Source: JAUIEH01 sp964483375
Lineage (GTDB): Bacteria > Pseudomonadota > Alphaproteobacteria > Caulobacterales > Maricaulaceae
Direction of reading: 5' to 3'
DNA length: 18,836 bases
Assembly: GCA_964483375.1 (NCBI GenBank)
Contig: CAZABJ010000053.1
Location: 1 to 18,836, forward strand
The notes below the pieces were generated by a model. That model did not search any database and had not been told where the DNA came from. It saw only the letters and a program-made list of their open reading frames with translations. Shown here in pieces: positions 15,609 to 18,836 of the stretch. The position numbers were made by a program, and so were the translations under genes. Numbering within the stretch: position 1 is the first letter of the stretch; the number at the start of each line of letters is the position of its first letter.

Positions 15609-16289
15609 TTAGGCCTCCTCGTCCGTATCGTCCGCGCCGTCCTGTTTGGCGGCGGCGGGGTCCTCGCCGCGAGCGAGCGCAGCGGCTTGCTCACGCCAGT
15701 TATCCCGCTCAATGCGGCCTTTGAAATTCAAAACCTCGTCAATCCGCGCGATTTCCGCATCGGTGAACGCGGCGACTTGGGCGAAATGGTAGATGCCAAG
15801 CGCGTTAAGCTTCTCTTCCAATTTCGGACCAACGCCGGAGATTTTCTTCAAATCATCCGCGTCGCCCTCAGGCGCGTCGAGGAACTTGAGCGCGGGCTCG
15901 GCGTCCGCCGCCGGTTCGGGCGCGGGTTTCGGCGTTTCGGCCTTCGCTTTTTTCGGCTTCGCCGCGCCGCCATCCGCAAACACGCCGGTGATCTTCAACA
16001 CCGTCTCATGTTGGCGATGGCCCATGACCTTGCGGTCGTTGGTCCGCGCTTTTTTCTTCACAATGCGGATTTTCGGCGCCCGGCGCTGTTCGGCGATTTC
16101 CGCGGTCACGCGCGCTTTGGCGACAAGCGGCGCGCCGATGGCGGTGGCGTCGCCGTCAACGAGCATGACCACCTCGTCGAAGGTCACTTCTTCGCCCGCC
16201 TCGCCCGCGAGTTTCTCAACGACGATGAAGTCGTTTTCGGCGACCCGATATTGCTTGCCGCCCGTTTTGATCACCGCGTATGCGGACAC
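15609..16289 (-). CDS. rplU: 50S ribosomal protein L21 with C-terminal helix-hairpin-helix-like extension
   Basis: The protein has 226 residues, about twice the usual 103. Residues 3-104 are a normal L21 (YAVIKTGGKQYRVAENDF ... RTNDRKVMGHRQHETVLKITG). An Ala/Pro/Lys-rich linker (105-142) joins it to a domain at about 145-205. That domain reads DDLKKISGVGPKLEEKLNAL, then GIYHFAQVAAF and NFKGRIERDNWREQAAALA, a helix-hairpin-helix pattern seen in COG3743-type proteins. The tail is acidic. Extended L21 proteins of this kind are known in alphaproteobacteria; the role of the extension (RNA contact or assembly) is inferred, not shown. The start is GTG at 16289 with GGAG 6 bases upstream. Confidence 0.95.
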   Translation of the reverse strand: MSAYAVIKTGGKQYRVAENDFIVVEKLAGEAGEEVTFDEVVMLVDGDATAIGAPLVAKARVTAEIAEQRRAPKIRIVKKKARTNDRKVMGHRQHETVLKITGVFADGGAAKPKKAKAETPKPAPEPAADAEPALKFLDAPEGDADDLKKISGVGPKLEEKLNALGIYHFAQVAAFTDAEIARIDEVLNFKGRIERDNWREQAAALARGEDPAAAKQDGADDTDEEA

Positions 16290-16295
16290 AGCTCG

Positions 16296-16317
16296 CTCCG
16301 GCGACAGCGCCCGCCGG
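16296..16317 (-). promoter_or_regulatory. Leader hairpin touching the rplU ribosome-binding site
   Basis: CCGGCG (16298-16303) and CGCCGG (16312-16317) form a 6-bp stem with an 8-base loop in the rplU 5' leader. On the minus strand the last two bases of the 3' arm are the first two of the GGAG ribosome site (16296-16299), which ends 6 bases before the GTG. This could allow control of rplU-rpmA translation, but the stem is short and GC-rich sequence makes chance hairpins common. Confidence 0.35.
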
Positions 16318-16370
16318 CTCCCTGGTTCGCGCGCCAGCGCGTTCGTTCAAGACCGAACAACGGCGCGACA

Positions 16371-16406
16371 AAATAATGAAAGCCGCCGCCGGGACCCCCC
16401 GGCGGC
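16371..16406 (-). terminator. Rho-independent terminator after the PstS-like gene
   Basis: GCCGCCGGG (16385-16393) and CCCGGCGGC (16398-16406) pair perfectly over 9 bp with a 4-base loop. On the minus strand they are followed by a T-rich stretch (TTTCATTATTTT, plus 16371-16382). It lies about 50 bases past the stop at 16457 and separates that gene from the rplU operon. Confidence 0.85.
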
Positions 16407-16456
16407 GAGAACGGGGCTTATGACGGGCGGAGGCCGCGCTTGTCAATGCGCCGGCG

Positions 16457-17446
16457 CTAGTCCTCCGCGCAAATATCCGCGCCTCGGCCGACTGGGGCGG
16501 GGAGCACGCCGCCCTCGCGCAGCGCGTCCGCATTCGACCCGCAGGCGAGCGCGCGGACGGCGTCGCGAACGGCTTCATCGGCTGCGATGCGGTTGGGGTC
16601 GACATAAATCGTCAGCGGACGGGCGAGGGGATAGTCTCCGTCGCGCACCCTCGCCCGGCTCGGTTCCGTCCCGTCGACGCTTACAAGGCGCAGCCCCTCG
16701 TTTGGCGCGAAGGCGAACGGCAAGTCGAACGCGGCGATAGCGCCCGGCGCGCCCTCCAACAGCCGCACCATGGCCGCCACGTCCGGCGCCCCGTCAATCC
16801 AGCCCTCACCGGTTCGGAAGGTCTGGGCAAGCGCCCGATAGCGCGTCCGTTCGGTCAGCCGAAGCGCGTCGACGCAAGCGATGTCGCGCGCTGCGCTCTC
16901 CATCGCGAGCAGCGCCAATCCTGCGCGCGCCGAGGCGTCCAGCGGCGGCGCGATGACGGCGATGAAACGGTCGGGCAGGGCGACGTCAATGTCGGACCAA
17001 CGCAGCCGGTCATTGGGAACCGCAGCGCAGTCGGCGTCCGGGTCCGGCGTCGCTGCGGCGAGGGCGCGATAGATCTGCGCCCGCGTCAGCGCAATCGGGT
17101 CGGCGTCCTCCGCGATCGCCAGCGCGACGCCGCCATGGCCGATGGCGAACGCGGCCAAGTCGTCAAATCCAGCTTCGGCGCAATACGCGCGTTCACTGTC
17201 ACGGGGCTCCCGGTCCAGCACGACGAAGGCGGGCCCGTCGTCCCGACCGCACATCAATCGCAGCGCGCCCGCCGGGCCGACCGCGCGCACCGCAGCGCGA
17301 TCCGGGCCCAGCGCGAGAGCGACCCCGCGCGCGCCGAGCGGATGGGCGGCGACCATGATGGGGTCGGACGGGGGCGCATCAGCATCCTGCGCCCAGGCCG
17401 GCCCGCATGCCAGCGCGCTCACGAGAAGTATGACGACGATGCGCAA
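16457..17446 (-). CDS. PstS-like periplasmic substrate-binding protein
   Basis: The protein has 329 residues from the TTG at 17446. This start is chosen because AAGGAGG lies 5 bases upstream and a signal peptide follows directly (RIVVILLVSALACGPAWA, cleavage before QDADAP). The fold is suggested by PstS-type landmarks: LTRAQIYRALA (120-130, compare the LT-x-x-Q-x-x-x-I-F element), APGAIAAFDLPFAFAPNEGL (the AIGYFGYAY position) and DYPLARPLTIYVDPN (271-285). The phosphate-binding TGAGSS-type loop at the N-terminus is not seen (HPLGARGVALAL instead), so phosphate is not an assured ligand. The mature protein has six Cys (66, 89, 140, 191, 302, 326), enough for three disulfides. No transporter permease genes are adjacent. 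It follows the HAD gene by 37 bp. Confidence 0.75.
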   Translation of the reverse strand: MRIVVILLVSALACGPAWAQDADAPPSDPIMVAAHPLGARGVALALGPDRAAVRAVGPAGALRLMCGRDDGPAFVVLDREPRDSERAYCAEAGFDDLAAFAIGHGGVALAIAEDADPIALTRAQIYRALAAATPDPDADCAAVPNDRLRWSDIDVALPDRFIAVIAPPLDASARAGLALLAMESAARDIACVDALRLTERTRYRALAQTFRTGEGWIDGAPDVAAMVRLLEGAPGAIAAFDLPFAFAPNEGLRLVSVDGTEPSRARVRDGDYPLARPLTIYVDPNRIAADEAVRDAVRALACGSNADALREGGVLPAPVGRGADICAED

Positions 17447-17483
17447 GGGCGCCTCCTTGGCGGATGCAGGCGACGCGCTGAGC

Positions 17484-18173
17484 CTAGGCGAGCAGCCGCA
17501 GCGCGGCCAGGCCGGGAAACGCAGGGCCGTCGCGAAAGACGCGATAGCCCGGCGCTTCGGCGGCGGCCAACAAGTCTCGGTCGCCGCGAGAGTCGCCATA
17601 GGCGTGGGTCAGGCGTAAGCCCGAGCCCACATGCGCGTGAAGCCGCCGCACCTTTTCCGGCCCGCGGCAATTGAGCCCCGTCAGCGCGCCCGTCAACCGG
17701 CCGTCTTCAAGCGCGAACCGGGTGGCCAGCCGCTCGCACCCCAGCCGACGCGCGATCGGGCCCGCGACGAAATCCGGCGCGGCGGTCACGATCACGACGC
17801 GCGCGCCGTTGTCTTGGTGTCGTTTCAACGCGGCGGCGGCGTCCGCGCGTAACAGCGTCTGCATATGGCGCGCGGCGGCCTCTTCGCCGGCCGCTTCGAC
17901 GTCGCGCAGCCGCGCGCCTGCAAGAAACCGTCGCGCCACGGCGGATTTGAGCCGGCTGCGATCTCGCCCCGCTGCGAGGTAACGCCCGCCCGCAGGCGCA
18001 AGCCTGGCCATAGCGCGCCAGAACCCGGCGCGTCCTGCGAACACGCGGAGGAAGACGGTGTACGTGTCCGTCCAGGTCAGCGTGCCATCCATATCAAAGG
18101 CGACGACGGGGCGAGGCCTTATGCCGGCCGCAGACCGTTCGGTCCCCGCGGTTTCGCCCGACGACGCTGACAT
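17484..18173 (-). CDS. HAD-superfamily IB phosphatase (SerB-like)
   Basis: The protein has 229 residues and is a cytoplasmic phosphohydrolase. The HAD motifs are complete: motif I VVAFDMDGTLT (nucleophile Asp27, acid Asp29), motif II VIVTAAP (Thr130), motif III Lys174 in RGPEKVRRL, and motif IV YGDSRGDRD (Asp194, Asp198). The helical cap between motifs I and II (about 36-115) is typical of subfamily IB, which includes phosphoserine phosphatases and phospholipid-linked phosphatases; the substrate cannot be told. The ATG at 18173 has AAAGGAGG about 7 bases upstream. It leads a two-gene run with the PstS-like gene and is divergent from tRNA-Ser. Confidence 0.88.
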   Translation of the reverse strand: MSASSGETAGTERSAAGIRPRPVVAFDMDGTLTWTDTYTVFLRVFAGRAGFWRAMARLAPAGGRYLAAGRDRSRLKSAVARRFLAGARLRDVEAAGEEAAARHMQTLLRADAAAALKRHQDNGARVVIVTAAPDFVAGPIARRLGCERLATRFALEDGRLTGALTGLNCRGPEKVRRLHAHVGSGLRLTHAYGDSRGDRDLLAAAEAPGYRVFRDGPAFPGLAALRLLA

Positions 18174-18247
18174 GGACGGCCTCCTTTAACGTCCCGGCCG
18201 GGCGAACGTCGCCTCGGCGCGAACCGAGCGTTAACCGCGACTTGGAC

Positions 18248-18277
18248 TTGATGCGCAAGCGGCTCATCGCTTAGTTT
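18248..18277 (+). promoter_or_regulatory. Candidate promoter of tRNA-Ser
   Basis: TTGATG (18248-18253) and TAGTTT (18272-18277) are 18 bases apart. The -10 element ends 11 bases before the mature tRNA 5' end, which fits a short leader. The -10 match to consensus is weak (three of six), so this is tentative. Confidence 0.3.
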
Positions 18278-18288
18278 CGCCGCCCCGC

Positions 18289-18378
18289 GGAGAGGTGCCG
18301 GAGTGGTCGAACGGGGCGGTCTCGAAAACCGTTGTGCGCGCGAGCGCACCCAGGGTTCGAATCCCTGTCTCTCCGCCA
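18289..18378 (+). tRNA. tRNA-Ser (anticodon CGA)
   Basis: The 90-base gene folds as a class II tRNA. The acceptor GGAGAGG pairs with TCTCTCC (one G-U), G is the discriminator, and CCA is encoded at 18376-18378. The anticodon loop is CTCGAAA, giving anticodon CGA, which reads UCG. A long variable arm (TTGTGCGCGCGAGCGCACCC region) identifies serine, and GGTTCGAATCC is the T loop and stem. A run of five T (18384-18388) follows closely and may help termination. Confidence 0.97.
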
Positions 18379-18599
18379 TGACGTTTTTGTTGCAGCGTTG
18401 AATTTCAGTGCTTTGTCGCGTGCCGCGCGTGGTCATTGCGCCGCCTACCCTTATCCCTGATCTTCTATCGCTTTCGTTCGGCCCGCTCATGTTGATGGCG
18501 ACGAACTCGCGATAACGGGACCAGCGGCTGTCGTCCTGGACCTGAAGTTCTTCGCCCACTACTGTCGGTTACGAGGTGAATTCGTAAGGGGGCAGAGCG
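18379..18599. other. Intergenic stretch downstream of tRNA-Ser
   Basis: No gene is supported here. Open frames exist on the minus strand, but the longest runs straight through the tRNA and into the HAD gene, which marks it as a shadow. No second copy of the tRNA 3' end, integrase or direct repeat is visible within the window, so an island attached at this tRNA cannot be shown. Confidence 0.5.
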
Positions 18600-18836
18600 A
18601 TGCCAGCTCGTATTTTTCTGCTTTTCTAGCGAGTGGGTTGGCGCTTTTCGCCGCCGACGCCGTGAGCGCACAAATAACTGCGCGGTATGAAAATTTCTAT
18701 GTTTATGGCCGGTCGGCGCCCGGTGAGGCGCCGCCCAACGAATACCACCACGTCAGCGATGTGAATGTTTGCATCATCGATGTTCAGCCCTTCACGACCG
18801 AAGGGAATGCGACCCGCTTGGAAATCACGCGGATGC
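18600..18836 (+). CDS. Partial gene for a secreted protein, apparently frameshifted near its start
   Basis: The ATG at 18600 follows AAGGGGG with good spacing and reads MPARIFLLF before a TAG at 18627. The -1 frame is open from there to the window end. Joined at the CTTTTC run (about 18621-18626), the two halves make a convincing signal peptide: MPARIFLLFLASG, then LALFAADAVSAQ, with mature sequence beginning ITARYENFYVYGRSAP. One extra T in the run of four would restore the frame, so a sequencing error, a fresh mutation or slippage are all possible. An alternative is a TTG start at 18638, giving a very short leader and no ribosome site. The visible 55 mature residues contain one Cys and match no family I know. 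The gene continues beyond the window. Confidence 0.45.

Noticed and set aside
15687..16740. Overlapping plus-strand open frames of 229 and 315 codons across rplU
   Set aside because: Antisense to rplU and the PstS-like gene; compositions are shadow-like (Arg/Ser/Ala-rich).
17401..17415. Possible lipoprotein signal (ALAC) in the PstS-like protein
   Set aside because: The -3 and -2 residues do not fit a lipobox, and a standard signal-peptidase I site (AWA before QD) lies just downstream.
18119..18559. Minus-strand open frame of 146 codons
   Set aside because: It runs through tRNA-Ser and into the HAD gene; the ERQGFEPWVRSRA stretch is the antisense reading of the tRNA. The part near its start (GEELQVQDDSRWSRYREFV) looks protein-like, but no stop separates it from the tRNA, so it is not called.
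18289..18836. tRNA-Ser as attachment site of a mobile island
   Set aside because: No integrase and no repeated tRNA 3' end within the window; somewhat lower GC alone is not enough.

Overview
The window looks like chromosomal DNA from a high-GC alphaproteobacterium, perhaps a Caulobacterales/Maricaulales (Hyphomonadaceae-like) organism. This rests on the high GC content, on frequent GTG/TTG starts, and on the gene order rplU-rpmA-GNAT-obgE-proB-proA-nadD...rsfS-rlmH-envC-ctpA, which is typical of that class. The genus is not determined.

Layout from left to right. (1) Positions 163-3429, minus strand: a large secreted Asp-box (BNR/sortilin-like) beta-propeller protein with its own terminator. 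(2) Positions 3625-4152, plus strand: a small divergent PepSY-type membrane protein. It is followed by a strong bidirectional terminator (about 4216-4246) shared with the convergent ctpA. (3) Positions 4275-7798, minus strand: a tight operon rsfS-rlmH-envC-ctpA (ribosome silencing, 23S rRNA methylation, murein hydrolase activator, carboxy-terminal protease). (4) Positions 7892-10629, plus strand: a two-gene unit in the opposite orientation, lodged between rsfS and nadD. It holds an unrecognised 481-residue protein with two C-terminal membrane helices, whose stop overlaps the GTG start of a divergent histidine/phenylalanine ammonia-lyase-like protein. (5) Positions 10598-16289, minus strand: rplU-rpmA-GNAT-obgE-proB-proA-nadD, with several overlapping or nearly touching genes. 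(6) Positions 16457-18173, minus strand: a phosphatase-like HAD protein followed by a PstS-like periplasmic binding protein, ending at a strong hairpin terminator. (7) Positions 18289-18378, plus strand: tRNA-Ser(CGA). (8) From about 18600 to the window end, plus strand: the start of a secreted-protein gene that reads well only if one -1 frameshift is allowed.

Most of the window is housekeeping: ribosome assembly, proline and NAD biosynthesis, and cell-wall remodelling. The most unusual part is the two-gene unit at 7892-10629. Its lyase-like member has Ser-Ser-Gly where the family normally has the Ala-Ser-Gly that makes the MIO cofactor, and Val where a catalytic Tyr is usual. Its partner is a membrane-anchored protein of no family I recognise. 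This is the best candidate for an undescribed system. A second point is the L21 ribosomal protein with a helix-hairpin-helix-like C-terminal extension.
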